Assembly: GCF_013294115.1 (NCBI RefSeq) | Contig: NZ_JABSNP010000012.1 | Span: 1-64,000, forward strand | Length of the DNA stretch: 64,000 nt | Reading direction: 5' to 3' | Source of the DNA: Hymenobacter caeli | Lineage (GTDB): Bacteria > Bacteroidota > Bacteroidia > Cytophagales > Hymenobacteraceae | Part shown: positions 27,082 through 36,255 of the stretch, piece after piece | How the letters are laid out: each line of letters begins with the position of its first letter | Numbering within the stretch: the stretch's first letter is position 1 | Made by a program: the position numbers and the translations under genes | The notes under the pieces: model-generated | The model's input: the letters and a program-made list of their open reading frames with translations, nothing else | Database searches by the model: none | Told to the model about the DNA's origin: nothing

Positions 27082-27434
27082 GGGAAAAATGCGCCAGCAG
27101 GACTTTAACCAGATAAAAAATGATTCTTCTCCTAATGGCTGATAAACAGTCTATTGGGTGAGCCTTTAATTCTATACAAAGCTCGATCTGTTTAACTGTT
27201 TGACAAAATCCGTTAAACAGAATAACCCGGAGACCGGGCTAACCCGCCCAAGTACTGGCCGAATGCACGGATTTAAACGGCCAGTATTTTAGGGGTCAGG
27301 CCGGCGGTGTGCGCTTTTGCAGGCAGCGCCCGTCCGGCCTTGCGCCGCGCCCGGGGCCCACGCGGCTTTGGCGGCTGCCGTACTGCTGCCGGCGAAATGC
27401 GCCGGCGCAACGCCTTCCTGTTCTTATAGTTTAG
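27082..27434. other. intergenic region with small inverted repeats
   Basis: Divergent spacer between the roadblock pair and rplY. No gene is visible. It is AT-richer than its surroundings at 27100-27220 and contains a 9-bp inverted repeat CTGTTTAAC (27188-27196) / GTTAAACAG (27212-27220), a possible operator, and a short CCCGG/CCGGG hairpin near 27226-27238. Confidence 0.5.
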
Positions 27435-27465
27435 TTGTGGCTCCTGGGTATATTCCCTACCTTTG
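27435..27465 (+). promoter_or_regulatory. rplY promoter
   Basis: TTG (27435-27437), 20 bases, TACCTTTG (27458-27465), a full Bacteroidota promoter, 56 bases before the rplY ATG. It shows that the longer frame beginning with this TTG is not the coding start. Confidence 0.85.
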
Positions 27466-27521
27466 CGGCCCGTTTCGGCAAGGGTTGCCGGGGCGGAAAT
27501 TCATTTTCAAGAACTTCTTTT

Positions 27522-28094
27522 ATGAAAAGCCTCGAGATTGTAGGGTTTAAAAGAGCGAATCTCGGTAAAACGGATGCCAAGGCCCTGCGCCTGGATTCGC
27601 AAGTACCGTGTGTGTTGTACGGCGGCAAGGACACGGTGCATTTTTCGGTGCCCGCCATCCTGTTCCGCGAGCTGCTGTACACCCCCGAGGCCCACATCGT
27701 GGACCTGAACGTGGAAGGCACCTTGTACCGCGCCGTGGTGCAGGACGCCCAGTTCCACCCGGTGAACGAAATGCTGCTGCACGTCGATTTCCTGGAAATC
27801 GAGGACGGCAAAGAAGTGAAGATGGACATTCCGATTAAGTACGTGGGCGTGTCGCCGGGCGTACTGGCCGGCGGCCGGTTGGTGAGCACGCTGCGCAAGC
27901 TGAAAGTGAAGGCCAACGCCGAAAACCTGCCCGACTACGTGGAGGTTGACATCAGCGGCATGGAGCTGGGCAAGTCCATCAAAGTATCGGCCGTGGCCAC
28001 CAAAAACTTCGCCATCCTTACCAATCCCCTGGCCCCCATTGCCAGCATCGCCATCCCGCGCGCCCTCAAAGGCGAGTTGGCCGCCGGTAAGTAA
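27522..28094 (+). CDS. rplY: 50S ribosomal protein L25 (Ctc type)
   Basis: 190 residues from the ATG at 27522. The N-terminal L25 domain that binds 5S rRNA (EIVGFKRANLGKTDAKALR, VPCVLYGGKDTVHF, HPVNEMLLHVDFLEI) is followed by the C-terminal Ctc/TL5 domain (PIKYVGVSPGVLAGGRL, LPDYVEVDISGMELGKSI). It is typically encoded next to pth, as here. Confidence 0.95.
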   Translation: MKSLEIVGFKRANLGKTDAKALRLDSQVPCVLYGGKDTVHFSVPAILFRELLYTPEAHIVDLNVEGTLYRAVVQDAQFHPVNEMLLHVDFLEIEDGKEVKMDIPIKYVGVSPGVLAGGRLVSTLRKLKVKANAENLPDYVEVDISGMELGKSIKVSAVATKNFAILTNPLAPIASIAIPRALKGELAAGK

Positions 28095-28107
28095 GGACCA
28101 GGGATTG

Positions 28108-28332
28108 AACGGATTTTTAACGGATTGAACGGATTTTTTGGAGTTCCGCCCGTTCTTATCCCTTCGTTCTGGTTTGATTTTGTATTGAGCATTGCAAGAA
28201 AGCCGTCCTGCGCAGGACGGCTTTTTTGTGCACGCTCCGTAGTCAATTAAATCGTTGTTTTTCCAGCTTACTCACCTGCTTAAACGAACGAGCGGAAACC
28301 CAAAAATCCGTTTAATCCGTTAAAAATCCGTT
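28108..28332. repeat. widely spaced inverted repeat of AACGGATT units around the rplY-pth spacer
   Basis: 28108-28139 carries three AACGGATT-like units and 28302-28332 carries the complement (AATCCGTT units). They flank the rplY terminator. A related 'gattttcgcggattaaccgtgatttt' run lies at 36150-36185 after typA, so this is a dispersed unit. Confidence 0.7.
28200..28227 (+). terminator. rplY terminator
   Basis: An 11-bp perfect stem AAGCCGTCCTG / CAGGACGGCTT (28200-28210 with 28213-28223) running into a T tract. Confidence 0.9.
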
Positions 28333-28345
28333 AAATCTGTGGTCT

Positions 28346-28909
28346 ATGTTTCTAGTTCTTGCTTTGGGTAATATCGGCCCTGAATACGCCCACACGCGGC
28401 ACAACATCGGTTTTATGGTGGCCGATTATTTGGCGGAAAAATTTGACGCGCCGCGCTTCGAAACCGGCCGTCACGCTTTCACTACCCAAATTAAAAGCAA
28501 GGGCCACACCTACGCGCTGGTCAAGCCCACCACCTACATGAACCTGAGCGGCAAGGCCGCCGCGCACTGGCTCAGCGCCCTGAAAATTCCGGTCGAAAAC
28601 ATGGTCGTCGTCACCGATGATTTGGCCCTGCCCTTTGGCAAGCTGCGCCTCAAGGGCCAGGGCTCGGCCGGCGGGCACAACGGCCTCAAAGACGTTCAGG
28701 CCACGCTCGGCACCGACGTGTACGCCCGGCTGCGCTTCGGCGTGGACGCTAATTTCCCCAAAGGCCGGCAAGTCGATTACGTGCTGGACCCCTTCTCGGC
28801 CGACGAACGGATAGAACTGCCCACGCGCATCGAAAAAGCCGCCGAAGCCGTGCTGGCCTTCGGGGCCCTGGGCCTGGAACGTGCCATGAACGCGGTAAAT
28901 GTAAAATAA
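28346..28909 (+). CDS. pth: peptidyl-tRNA hydrolase
   Basis: 187 residues. Frees tRNA from peptidyl-tRNA dropped by ribosomes. Family residues: N9 (LGNIGPEY), catalytic H19 (HTRHNIGF), N65 (TTYMNLSG), D90-D91 (VTDDLALPFG) and N111 in GSAGGHNGLKD. Length and ends are normal. Its stop abuts a very long hairpin shared with metG. Confidence 0.97.
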   Translation: MFLVLALGNIGPEYAHTRHNIGFMVADYLAEKFDAPRFETGRHAFTTQIKSKGHTYALVKPTTYMNLSGKAAAHWLSALKIPVENMVVVTDDLALPFGKLRLKGQGSAGGHNGLKDVQATLGTDVYARLRFGVDANFPKGRQVDYVLDPFSADERIELPTRIEKAAEAVLAFGALGLERAMNAVNVK

Positions 28910-28911
28910 TT

Positions 28912-29017
28912 AACCAGCGGTAGCCCAACGAACGGCCCCCGGGATGTGCGCGTGTACATTCCGGGGGCCGTTCGTTGGGCTACCGCTGGTTGCCGCCGCT
29001 GGTTGCCGCCGCTGGTT
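28912..29017. repeat. 31-bp perfect hairpin with tandem 13-mers, between pth and metG
   Basis: 28912-28942 pairs perfectly with 28961-28991; ATGT/ACAT inside the loop extends the pairing. The right arm ends CCGCTGGTT and is followed by two tandem copies of GCCGCCGCTGGTT (28992-29004, 29005-29017). The metG stop codon (29016-29018) lies inside this end. It can act as a bidirectional terminator for the two convergent genes but is far larger than needed. Confidence 0.88.
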
Positions 29018-31058
29018 AATTAATCGGGCTGCCGTTGCGCACCGCTTTGCCGGGTTGCATGAGCGCCAGGCTGCCGTCGGCATTCTCGGCCATTAGCAGC
29101 ATGCCCTGGCTCTGGATGCCTTTTAATTCGCGGGGCAACAGGTTGAGCAAGACCTGCACTTGCTGGCCCACCAGTTCTTCGGGGGTGAAATGTTCGGCGA
29201 TGCCGCTCACGATGGTGCGCTGCTCCAGGCCCACGTCCACGGTAAGTTTGAGGAGTTTTTTGGTTTTGGCTATTTTTTCGGCGGCCACGATGGTGCCCAC
29301 GCGCAGGTCCATTTTCTGAAAATCATCGAAGCTTACGGCGGGCTTGGCTTCGGCCACTGGGGCGTTGGCCAGCAGGTTGGCGTTTTTGGTGTCGAGCAGC
29401 TTTTGCACCTGCGCTTCCACCGTGGCATCTTCAATTTTGGCAAACAGCAAGGCCGGCTCGCGCAGCTGGTGGCCCGCCCCCAGGGCGTCGGGGCGGCCGG
29501 CGGCAGCCCAGGCCACCAGGTCGGTGGCGAGCATGGTGGCCAACTTCTGGGCCGAATCGGGCAGGAACGGGGCCAGCAGCGGGGCCAGGCCCGCCGCAAT
29601 TTGCAGGGCCACGTGCAGTACGGTACCGGTGCGGGCCGCGTCCGTTTTGATGAGGTGCCAGGGCTGCGTATCGGCCAGGTACTTGTTGCCGAGGCGCGCC
29701 AGGTTCATCACCTCCGCCAGCGCGTCGCGAAAACGGTAATTGTCAATCAACTCACCAATTTTGGCCGGAAAAGCCGCCAGCTGGTCCAGTGCCTCGCGGT
29801 CAATGGCCAGCAGCTCGCCCGCGGCCGGCACTGCGCCGCCAAAAAATTTGTGCGTGAGCACAACCGCGCGGTTCACAAAATTGCCGAGCGTGGCCACCAG
29901 CTCGTTGTTGTTGCGGGCCTGGAAATCCTTCCACGTAAAATCGTTGTCCTTCGTCTCGGGGGCGTTGGCGCACAGCACGTAGCGCAGCACGTCGGCCTGC
30001 CCGGGGAAGTCCTGCAAATACTCGTGCAGCCACACCGCCCAGTTGCGCGACGTGCTGATTTTGTCGCCTTCCAGATTCAGAAATTCGTTGGCGGGCACGT
30101 TGTTCGGCAGAATGTATTCGCCGTGCGCCTTCAGCATGACGGGAAAGATGATGCAGTGAAAAACGATGTTGTCTTTGCCAATAAAATGCACCAGCTTGGT
30201 GCCCGCGTCTTTCCAGTACAATTCCCACTCGTCGGGAAATGCCTCTTTGGTGGCCGAGATGTAGCCGATGGGCGCGTCAAACCACACGTACAGCACCTTG
30301 CCTTCGGCCCCGGGCAGCGGCACGGGCACGCCCCAGTCCAGGTCGCGGGTCACGGCGCGCGGGTGCAGGCCCTGGTCAATCCACGACTTGCACTGGCCGT
30401 ACACGTTGTTTTTCCAATCGTGTTTGTGGCCCTCAATTATCCATTCGCGCAGCCAGGGCTCGTATTCGTCGAGCGGCAAAAACCAGTGCCTGGTATCGCG
30501 CAGCACCGGCTGGGCCCCGCTGAGCATGCTGCGCGGATTAATTAATTCGGTGGGGCTGAGCGACGTACCGCACCGCTCGCACTGGTCGCCGTAGGCGTTT
30601 TCGTTGCCGCAGTTGGGGCAGGTGCCCACAATGTAGCGGTCGGCCAGAAATTGCTGGGCCTGCTCGTCGAAATACTGCTGCGTGGTTTGTTCAATAAATT
30701 TATCGTCGCGGTAAAGCCGTAGAAAAAAATTGCTGCTGACCTCGGCGTGCGTGGGCGAGGAAGTGCGCGAGTAAACGTCGAACGAGACGTTGAAATCACT
30801 AAATGAATCGCGGATGAGGGCGTGGTATTTATCGACTACCTGCTGGGGCGTAACGCCTTCTTTCTGCGCGCGAATGGTAATGGGCACCCCGTGCTCGTCG
30901 GAACCACAAATAAATTTTACGTCGCGGCCCGCCGAGCGCAGATAGCGCACATAAATATCGGCGGGCAGGTAAACGCCGGCCAGGTGGCCGATGTGTACCG
31001 GACCGTTGGCGTAGGGCAAAGCGGCCGTAACCGTGTAGCGCTGAGGGAAAACAGCCAT
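29016..31058 (-). CDS. metG: methionyl-tRNA synthetase
   Basis: 680 residues. Class I signature HIGH at 22-25 ([12 protein letters not shown]), zinc knuckle [17 protein letters not shown], and the KMSKS-type loop KISTS with Lys 332. An anticodon-binding helical domain follows, then a C-terminal EMAPII/Trbp-like tRNA-binding domain ([17 protein letters not shown] ... [17 protein letters not shown]), as in long dimeric MetRS. Complete. Confidence 0.98.
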   Translation of the reverse strand: MAVFPQRYTVTAALPYANGPVHIGHLAGVYLPADIYVRYLRSAGRDVKFICGSDEHGVPITIRAQKEGVTPQQVVDKYHALIRDSFSDFNVSFDVYSRTSSPTHAEVSSNFFLRLYRDDKFIEQTTQQYFDEQAQQFLADRYIVGTCPNCGNENAYGDQCERCGTSLSPTELINPRSMLSGAQPVLRDTRHWFLPLDEYEPWLREWIIEGHKHDWKNNVYGQCKSWIDQGLHPRAVTRDLDWGVPVPLPGAEGKVLYVWFDAPIGYISATKEAFPDEWELYWKDAGTKLVHFIGKDNIVFHCIIFPVMLKAHGEYILPNNVPANEFLNLEGDKISTSRNWAVWLHEYLQDFPGQADVLRYVLCANAPETKDNDFTWKDFQARNNNELVATLGNFVNRAVVLTHKFFGGAVPAAGELLAIDREALDQLAAFPAKIGELIDNYRFRDALAEVMNLARLGNKYLADTQPWHLIKTDAARTGTVLHVALQIAAGLAPLLAPFLPDSAQKLATMLATDLVAWAAAGRPDALGAGHQLREPALLFAKIEDATVEAQVQKLLDTKNANLLANAPVAEAKPAVSFDDFQKMDLRVGTIVAAEKIAKTKKLLKLTVDVGLEQRTIVSGIAEHFTPEELVGQQVQVLLNLLPRELKGIQSQGMLLMAENADGSLALMQPGKAVRNGSPIN

Positions 31059-31195
31059 GAATCAAATAAATAGTTAAGAGCGAAGAAGCAGTGGAGCGAA
31101 CCACCAAAAAATAATTCTCACCGCCTGAAACGGCCCGGAATTGCACGTGAAAACAGAAAAGTCAATTTTGAAAGCAGCAAAAAATAATTAAAGAA

Positions 31196-31225
31196 TTGTT
31201 CGCGTTGCTATTTATTTTATATTTG
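31196..31225 (+). promoter_or_regulatory. promoter of the basic DNA-binding protein gene
   Basis: TTG (31196-31198), 19 bases, TATATTTG (31218-31225), a full Bacteroidota promoter in an AT-rich spacer, 82 bases before the ATG. Confidence 0.85.
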
Positions 31226-31307
31226 AACACAATTAGCGGTACCGAGCACTAATTTTTCACCTCTTTCGCCAAGCACCAACCAACAATTCATTCTCTTTTT
31301 TCTCATC

Positions 31308-32081
31308 ATGAAAAAACCTGCTTCTCCCGCTCAACCGGAAAAAAAAGTTAAGCGCACTCCGGTCGAGAAGGCCCAGCGCAAGTCGGAAAAAGCGGCCACC
31401 CGGGCCAGCACCGACCTGAGCGATACCCACGCGGCCAAAAAAGTCAGCCAGAAAAAATCGTTGCGCTCCGCGGCCAAGCAGTTGCAAAAAGAACTCGACG
31501 GCCGGATGAGCGAAGTGGTGGCCCGCATCCGCAAAGAAACGAAGGCCAAGCTGAAGGAAGTGGTGAAAGAAGCTACCCGCCGCCTGGACGGCGACACGGA
31601 ACGGATGTTTGAGCAGGCGTTGCACACCATCGTGCGGCATTACGACGGGGCCATGCCCGAAGGAGCAGCCAAAGCCAGCACCAGCAAGGGCCTGAAAAAA
31701 GACGGCACGGAGCGCAAGCCGCGCGCCACCAGCCCAGCGGCCACCTCCACCGCCCCGGCCGCCGAAGCCCCCGACGCAGCCGCCAAGAAGCGCGGGCCCA
31801 AGCCCAAAACTGCTGCCGTAGCCCCCGCCCCTAAGAAGGGCAGCGCCAAGCCCGCCCCCGAAGCCGCTGCCCCCGCCCCGGAGGCCGCCGCCAAGAGCAG
31901 CCGCAAGCCCGCGGCCACTGCCGCGGCCACCAAAAAGCGCGGCCCTAAGCCCGGCACGCCGGCCACGGGGGCCAAGCGCGGCCCCAAGCCCCGCGCCGCG
32001 GCAGCAGAGGCGGCCCAGCCCGAAACCACGGATTTGCTGAACACGGCCGACGGCGCCAGCACCGGCGAAGTGAGCGTTTAG
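31308..32081 (+). CDS. histone-H1-like basic protein with KRGPKP motifs
   Basis: 257 residues, very rich in Lys, Ala and Pro. A basic N-terminus (~1-50) leads to a predicted coiled/helical core (~50-115: QLQKELDGRMSEVVARIRKE) and a disordered tail with three copies of KRGPKP (161-166, 210-215, 223-228), which resemble AT-hook or H1-type PKP DNA contacts. Likely a nucleoid-associated protein that binds DNA through the tail while the core dimerises; this is inference from composition. It has a strong promoter and a very strong terminator, so high expression is plausible. Confidence 0.82.
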   Translation: MKKPASPAQPEKKVKRTPVEKAQRKSEKAATRASTDLSDTHAAKKVSQKKSLRSAAKQLQKELDGRMSEVVARIRKETKAKLKEVVKEATRRLDGDTERMFEQALHTIVRHYDGAMPEGAAKASTSKGLKKDGTERKPRATSPAATSTAPAAEAPDAAAKKRGPKPKTAAVAPAPKKGSAKPAPEAAAPAPEAAAKSSRKPAATAAATKKRGPKPGTPATGAKRGPKPRAAAAEAAQPETTDLLNTADGASTGEVSV

Positions 32082-32086
32082 CTTAC

Positions 32087-32162
32087 CCTGCGCCCCGCGC
32101 CAAAAAGCCGGCCCACTGTTCCTTCGGGGGCGGTGGGCCGGCTTTTTGGCGCGGGGCGCAGG
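32087..32162. terminator. 30-bp perfect hairpin terminator
   Basis: 32087-32116 and 32133-32162 are perfect complements over 30 bp with a 16-base loop. It lies between convergent genes, ending 3 bases before the stop codon region of the minus-strand lipoprotein gene. Internal A5/T5 runs in the arms make it usable in both directions. Confidence 0.88.
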
Positions 32163-32165
32163 TTT

Positions 32166-32507
32166 TTAGGGGCGGCTGCCCAGCGTGTCGCCTTCGTAGC
32201 GGATGCGGCGCACGTTGGTTTCGGGCGTGGTGGTGTTGGCCGAGTTGGTACCCAGGTTGCCGACGCGCTGCTTGGAATTGATGCCGGCGGCCTGTTCGCC
32301 CAAGTGCACGCGGCCGGGCGTGGCGTCGGGCACGGCCCCGTTGTAGCCGCCGTTGCTGTCGTACACGGCGCGACGGTCGGCGTCGGAGTTGATGGTCGTG
32401 GGGGTGGTGCGCGGGGCGGCGGTTTCGGCGGTTTGCTCGGCGGCGGAACAGGCCCCCAGCAGCGCGGCCGCGCCCAGGACAGCCAGTAAGCGGAAAAGTG
32501 GTTTCAT
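32166..32507 (-). CDS. small lipoprotein of unknown function
   Basis: 113 residues from the ATG at 32507. A lipoprotein signal peptide ends in LLGAC (Cys 20), then a Thr/Ala/Asn-rich, probably disordered chain. No family recognised. A longer reading upstream has no signal peptide and overlaps the hairpin at 32531. Confidence 0.75.
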   Translation of the reverse strand: MKPLFRLLAVLGAAALLGACSAAEQTAETAAPRTTPTTINSDADRRAVYDSNGGYNGAVPDATPGRVHLGEQAAGINSKQRVGNLGTNSANTTTPETNVRRIRYEGDTLGSRP

Positions 32508-32530
32508 AGTCGGGTGATGCGGCAACGCAA

Positions 32531-32558
32531 AACGGCCGCCCGGAACTGGGCGGCCGTT
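32531..32558 (-). terminator. terminator of the DUF3050 gene
   Basis: An 11-bp perfect stem AACGGCCGCCC / GGGCGGCCGTT (32531-32541 with 32548-32558); on the minus strand it is followed by TTTTGCG. Confidence 0.75.
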
Positions 32559-32596
32559 GCTTGAAACGCGGCGCGGGGCCGGGGGGTTAAAAGTAT

Positions 32597-33385
32597 TTAC
32601 ACCGCCACCAGAGCCAGGGCCCGCGTCACGCCGTCCCAGAGGGCCTGGCGGGCTTCCAGGCTGCGCTGGGCCGCTTGCAGCGCCACTTGCCAGCGGGACG
32701 CGTCGGCCCCGCACAACTCGCGCACCATTTGTTGGGCCAAGGGCGTGTGCACCTCCTCATCGAGCTGAATGTGGCGGTCGAGGTAATAAATAAACGTGTC
32801 GAGCTGGCCCGGAAACTGCGCCTGCAAGCGCCCCACCAGCTGCCGAAACATGTCGGGGATGAGGTCTTCGCGGCCGTAGGTGAAGGCCGCCGCCACTGCG
32901 TGGGGCTGGCCGGTGCCGATGGTATCAAACGTGTTCTGCACGAACTGGCGCACCGACGCCGGGGCCCCAGCGGCCTCCAGCGCGGCGGCCACGGGCTGGC
33001 CTTCGGCCAGCGCGGCCAGCAGCCGCTCCACGGGCGCGGTGTCGGCCCCGCACTCGCGCATGGCCCGCAGGTACAGCTCGAAGTGGCTGGTGGGCCGGCC
33101 CTGGGGGTCCACATCGGACTCTTCTTCCAGCACGATTTCGTTGATGAGGCGGCGGGTGGCGGGGTTGGGCGTGGGCACCCAGGGCAGCGTCACGCAGGTA
33201 AGGTCGCGTTGCAAAGTTTTCAGCAAAGACATGAAATCCCACACCGCGAATACGTGGTGGGCCATGAACTGGCGCAGGTCGTCGAGGGTCTGGATTTGGC
33301 CGTAGAGGCCGTGGGCCAGCAGGCGCTGGCGGGTGGGCAACAAGCCGGCTTGCAGGGCCTCGGTGGAATTAATTTCGGTGGGCAT
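32597..33385 (-). CDS. DUF3050 (heme-oxygenase-like fold) protein
   Basis: 262 residues from the ATG at 33385, matching the DUF3050 pattern. Candidate metal ligands lie where heme-oxygenase-like diiron proteins carry theirs: H43/H44 in FMAHHVFAVWDF, E83/E87 in INEIVLEEESD, H205 with E210 and H213 in YYLDRHIQLDEEVH. The family has no settled reaction. The arrangement suggests a non-heme diiron oxygenase acting on a small molecule; that is inference. It stands between two terminator-like hairpins as a single gene. Confidence 0.8.
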   Translation of the reverse strand: MPTEINSTEALQAGLLPTRQRLLAHGLYGQIQTLDDLRQFMAHHVFAVWDFMSLLKTLQRDLTCVTLPWVPTPNPATRRLINEIVLEEESDVDPQGRPTSHFELYLRAMRECGADTAPVERLLAALAEGQPVAAALEAAGAPASVRQFVQNTFDTIGTGQPHAVAAAFTYGREDLIPDMFRQLVGRLQAQFPGQLDTFIYYLDRHIQLDEEVHTPLAQQMVRELCGADASRWQVALQAAQRSLEARQALWDGVTRALALVAV

Positions 33386-33483
33386 AACGGGTATGGACAA
33401 GTAACGAAATGGAATAATCAGTCGAGGATTAAATCCGGTTTGCGCCCCTAATTGTTTGCGCCGGCCCGCCGGATTTAACACGG

Positions 33484-33518
33484 AACCGTCCCCCGGCGCA
33501 ATATGCCGGGGGACGGTT
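33484..33518. terminator. hairpin between msrB and the DUF3050 gene
   Basis: A 14-bp perfect stem (33484-33497 with 33505-33518) with a 7-base loop, 26 bases beyond the msrB stop. The T-run is on the plus-strand side only. Confidence 0.65.
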
Positions 33519-33543
33519 TTCGGGGGAAACGGGCGGGCCCGGA

Positions 33544-34095
33544 CTACTTCTTCTCGAACACCATCGCGTTGCCGTCCATGCAGTACCGCTCGCCGGTGGG
33601 CTTGGGGCCGTCGCTGAACACGTGGCCAAGGTGGCCGCCGCACTTGGCGCACACAATTTCGTCGCGGCTCATGCCGAAGCTCTCGTCCGACTTCACCTTC
33701 AGGCTGGCGCTGTTGGCCGGGGCCCAAAAGCTGGGCCAACCGGTGCCCGAGTCAAACTTGGTATTGGAAGTGAACAGCAGGTTGTGGTCGGCGGCGCAGT
33801 AGTAGGTACCGGCGGCGTGATTGTCGTGGTACTTGCCTGTGAAGGGCCGCTCGGTGCCTTCTTCCCGCAGGATGTAGTACTGGTCGGGCGTGAGCTGCTT
33901 GCGCCATTCGGCATCGGTTTTTTGCACCGGGAACTCGCCGGGCTTGCCCGTCACGGCCGCGGGCCGGGGGTAGGTGCCGGGGGCAGCCGTCTGGCCTTTG
34001 GGCTCAGCCAGGGCCACGGTGCCGGGTTGCTTCTGCGAGCAGGCCACGTTGAGGGTGAGGGCGGAAATAACGAAAAATAACAAGGTGGAGCGCAT
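33544..34095 (-). CDS. msrB: lipoprotein methionine-R-sulfoxide reductase
   Basis: 183 residues. Signal peptide with lipobox-like LTLNVAC (Cys 19), so it is probably anchored in the cell envelope. The MsrB domain spans ~60-183: EWRKQLTPDQYYILREEGTE, FDSGTGWPSFW, GGHLGHVFSDGP and the catalytic Cys 172 in RYCMDGNAMVF. The structural zinc site looks half-built: C149-x-x-C152 is present, but the first pair reads C100-A-A-D103 rather than CxxC. Confidence 0.93.
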   Translation of the reverse strand: MRSTLLFFVISALTLNVACSQKQPGTVALAEPKGQTAAPGTYPRPAAVTGKPGEFPVQKTDAEWRKQLTPDQYYILREEGTERPFTGKYHDNHAAGTYYCAADHNLLFTSNTKFDSGTGWPSFWAPANSASLKVKSDESFGMSRDEIVCAKCGGHLGHVFSDGPKPTGERYCMDGNAMVFEKK

Positions 34096-34308
34096 GGTCG
34101 AAAAGACTATTATTTTTGAATTTGAAGGGGCAACGGCTCAACATACGCAGCCGGGGTCCGGTTCGGTCGGGGCGGCAGACGCCAACCGGCCGGGAACCTT
34201 ACGCCCCGCCTAACCAATTTGCAGCTATACCCTTGGCTGCGTGGCCGTACGCCGCAGCCGCTGGAGGTTAAGACTTGATTACCACGAGGCTTTGCGCCTT
34301 TTTATACG

Positions 34309-34316
34309 TACCTTTG
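34309..34316 (+). promoter_or_regulatory. -7 element upstream of typA
   Basis: TACCTTTG fits TAnnTTTG, 20 bases before the ATG. No TTG lies at the standard 19-20 base spacing. Confidence 0.55.
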
Positions 34317-34336
34317 CACCCGCAAAACCAACCCAT

Positions 34337-36148
34337 ATGGCCAACAATATTCGGAACATTGCCATCATCGCTCACGTTGACCACGGCAAGACGACCCTAG
34401 TGGATAAGATTATCCACGCTTCTAAGATTTTTGACGCCCACCAGCACTTCGACGACCTCATCCTCGACGACAACCCCCTGGAGCGCGAGCGTGGCATTAC
34501 CATCGTTTCCAAAAACGTATCGGTACGCTACAACGGCACCAAAATCAACATCATCGACACCCCTGGTCACGCCGACTTCGGCGGTGAGGTAGAGCGCGTG
34601 TTGAAGCTGGCCGATGGCGTATTGCTGCTCGTAGATGCCTTTGAAGGCGCCATGCCGCAGACCCGCTTCGTGCTCGGCAAAGCCATCGACCTGGGCCTCA
34701 AGCCCATCGTGGTGGTGAACAAAGTAGACAAAGAGAACTGCCGCCCCGACGAGGTGCACGAGCAGGTTTTCGACCTGATGTTCAACCTCGGCGCTTCGGA
34801 AGACCAGCTTGATTTCGTGACCTTGTACGGTTCCTCGAAGCAGGGCTGGATGAGCACCGACTGGAAGGTGAAGACGGATAACCTGATTCCGCTGCTCGAC
34901 GCGGTTATCTCTTCGATTCCGCCCGCGCCGACCTTGGAGGGCACGCCTCAAATGCAGATTACCTCGCTCGACTACTCGTCGTTCGTGGGCCGCATCGCCA
35001 TCGGCCGCGTGCACCGCGGCACCCTGAAGGAAGGCAGCAACATGAGCCTGATGAAGGCTGATGGCAGCATCAAGAAAGTAAAAATCCGCGAGCTGCACGT
35101 GTTTGAAGGCCTCGGCCGCGTGAAAGTGGACGAAGTGAGCAGCGGCGAAATCTGCGCCGTGTCGGGCATCGAAGGCTTCGACATTGGGGATACGCTGGCC
35201 GACGCCGACAACCCCGAGCAATTGGAGCGCATCAGCATCGACGAGCCGACGATGAACATGCTGTTCACCATCAACAACTCGCCGTTCTTCGGCAAGGAAG
35301 GCAAGTTTGTGACCTCGCGCCACCTGCGCGACCGGCTGTTCAAGGAAACCGAGAAAAACCTCGCCCTGCGCGTGGAAGCCACCGACAAAGAGGACACCTT
35401 CCTGGTGTTCGGCCGCGGCATTCTGCACTTGTCGGTGCTGATTGAAACCATGCGCCGCGAAGGCTACGAGCTGCAGGTGGGCCAGCCCCAGGTGCTGTTC
35501 AAGGAGGACGAAAAAGGCAAGCGCACCGAGCCCATCGAATTGCTGGTGGTGGACGTGCCCGAGGAATCGGCCGGCAAAGTGATTGAGCTGGTGAGCATGC
35601 GCAAGGGCGAAATGACCATCATGGAGCCCAAGGGCGACTTGCAGCACCTGGAATTCACCATTCCGTCGCGCGGCCTGATTGGCCTGCGCAACAACGTGCT
35701 GACCGCCACCGGCGGCGAGGCCATCATGAACCACCGCTTCGTGGACTACGAAGAGCACAAGGGCCCCATCCCCGGCCGCATTGCTGGTTCGCTGATTTCG
35801 TTGGAGACGGGCCCCGGCACCGCCTACACGATTGACAAGTTGCAGGACCGCGGCTCGTTCTTCGTCGATCCGGGCGAGGAAGTGTACGGCGGCCAGGTAA
35901 TCGGCGAGCACACCCGCCCGAACGACCTGACCGTAAACATCCAGAAAGGCAAGAAGCTGACCAACATGCGCGCGTCGGGCACCGACGACAACGCCAAGAT
36001 CGTGCCCAAGCGCCAGTTCTCGCTGGAGGAAGCCATGGAATACATCCAGAAGGATGAGTACTTGGAAGTGACGCCGAAGTCGATCCGGATGCGCAAGATT
36101 CTACTCGACGAAAACGAGCGCCTGCGCTACGCCAAAACGGCCGAGTAA
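34337..36148 (+). CDS. typA: ribosome-associated GTPase BipA/TypA
   Basis: 603 residues from the ATG at 34337. Translational GTPase with G1 AHVDHGKTTLVDK, switch I RERGITI, G3 DTPGHADFGGEV and G4 NKVD, then EF-G-like domains II, III and V and the BipA-specific C-terminal domain (GLIGLRNNVLTATGGEAIMNH, PNDLTVNIQKGKKLTNMRAS). Involved in ribosome assembly and stress adaptation. Codon use here is less extreme than in neighbouring genes, as expected of a translation gene. Confidence 0.97.
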   Translation: MANNIRNIAIIAHVDHGKTTLVDKIIHASKIFDAHQHFDDLILDDNPLERERGITIVSKNVSVRYNGTKINIIDTPGHADFGGEVERVLKLADGVLLLVDAFEGAMPQTRFVLGKAIDLGLKPIVVVNKVDKENCRPDEVHEQVFDLMFNLGASEDQLDFVTLYGSSKQGWMSTDWKVKTDNLIPLLDAVISSIPPAPTLEGTPQMQITSLDYSSFVGRIAIGRVHRGTLKEGSNMSLMKADGSIKKVKIRELHVFEGLGRVKVDEVSSGEICAVSGIEGFDIGDTLADADNPEQLERISIDEPTMNMLFTINNSPFFGKEGKFVTSRHLRDRLFKETEKNLALRVEATDKEDTFLVFGRGILHLSVLIETMRREGYELQVGQPQVLFKEDEKGKRTEPIELLVVDVPEESAGKVIELVSMRKGEMTIMEPKGDLQHLEFTIPSRGLIGLRNNVLTATGGEAIMNHRFVDYEEHKGPIPGRIAGSLISLETGPGTAYTIDKLQDRGSFFVDPGEEVYGGQVIGEHTRPNDLTVNIQKGKKLTNMRASGTDDNAKIVPKRQFSLEEAMEYIQKDEYLEVTPKSIRMRKILLDENERLRYAKTAE

Positions 36149-36200
36149 ATCACTGATTTTCGCGGATTAACCGTGATTTTGCTGATTATTTTTTGAGAGA

Positions 36201-36227
36201 GGGCGCGGCTTTGGTCGCGCCCTTTTT
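36201..36227 (+). terminator. typA terminator
   Basis: Stem GGGCGCG / CGCGCCC (36201-36207 with 36216-36222) followed by TTTTT. Confidence 0.8.
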
Positions 36228-36255
36228 CTTTGTTCTAATACTACTTTCCTCTCCC

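Noticed and set aside
34290..34316. Full TTG/TAnnTTTG promoter for typA
   Set aside because: The only TTG near the -7 box is 14 bases away, and the next is over 30, outside the 19-20 spacing; only the -7 element is kept.
36150..36185. An additional small gene after typA
   Set aside because: The region is a CGGATTAACCGTGATT-type repeat plus the typA terminator, with no coding signal.
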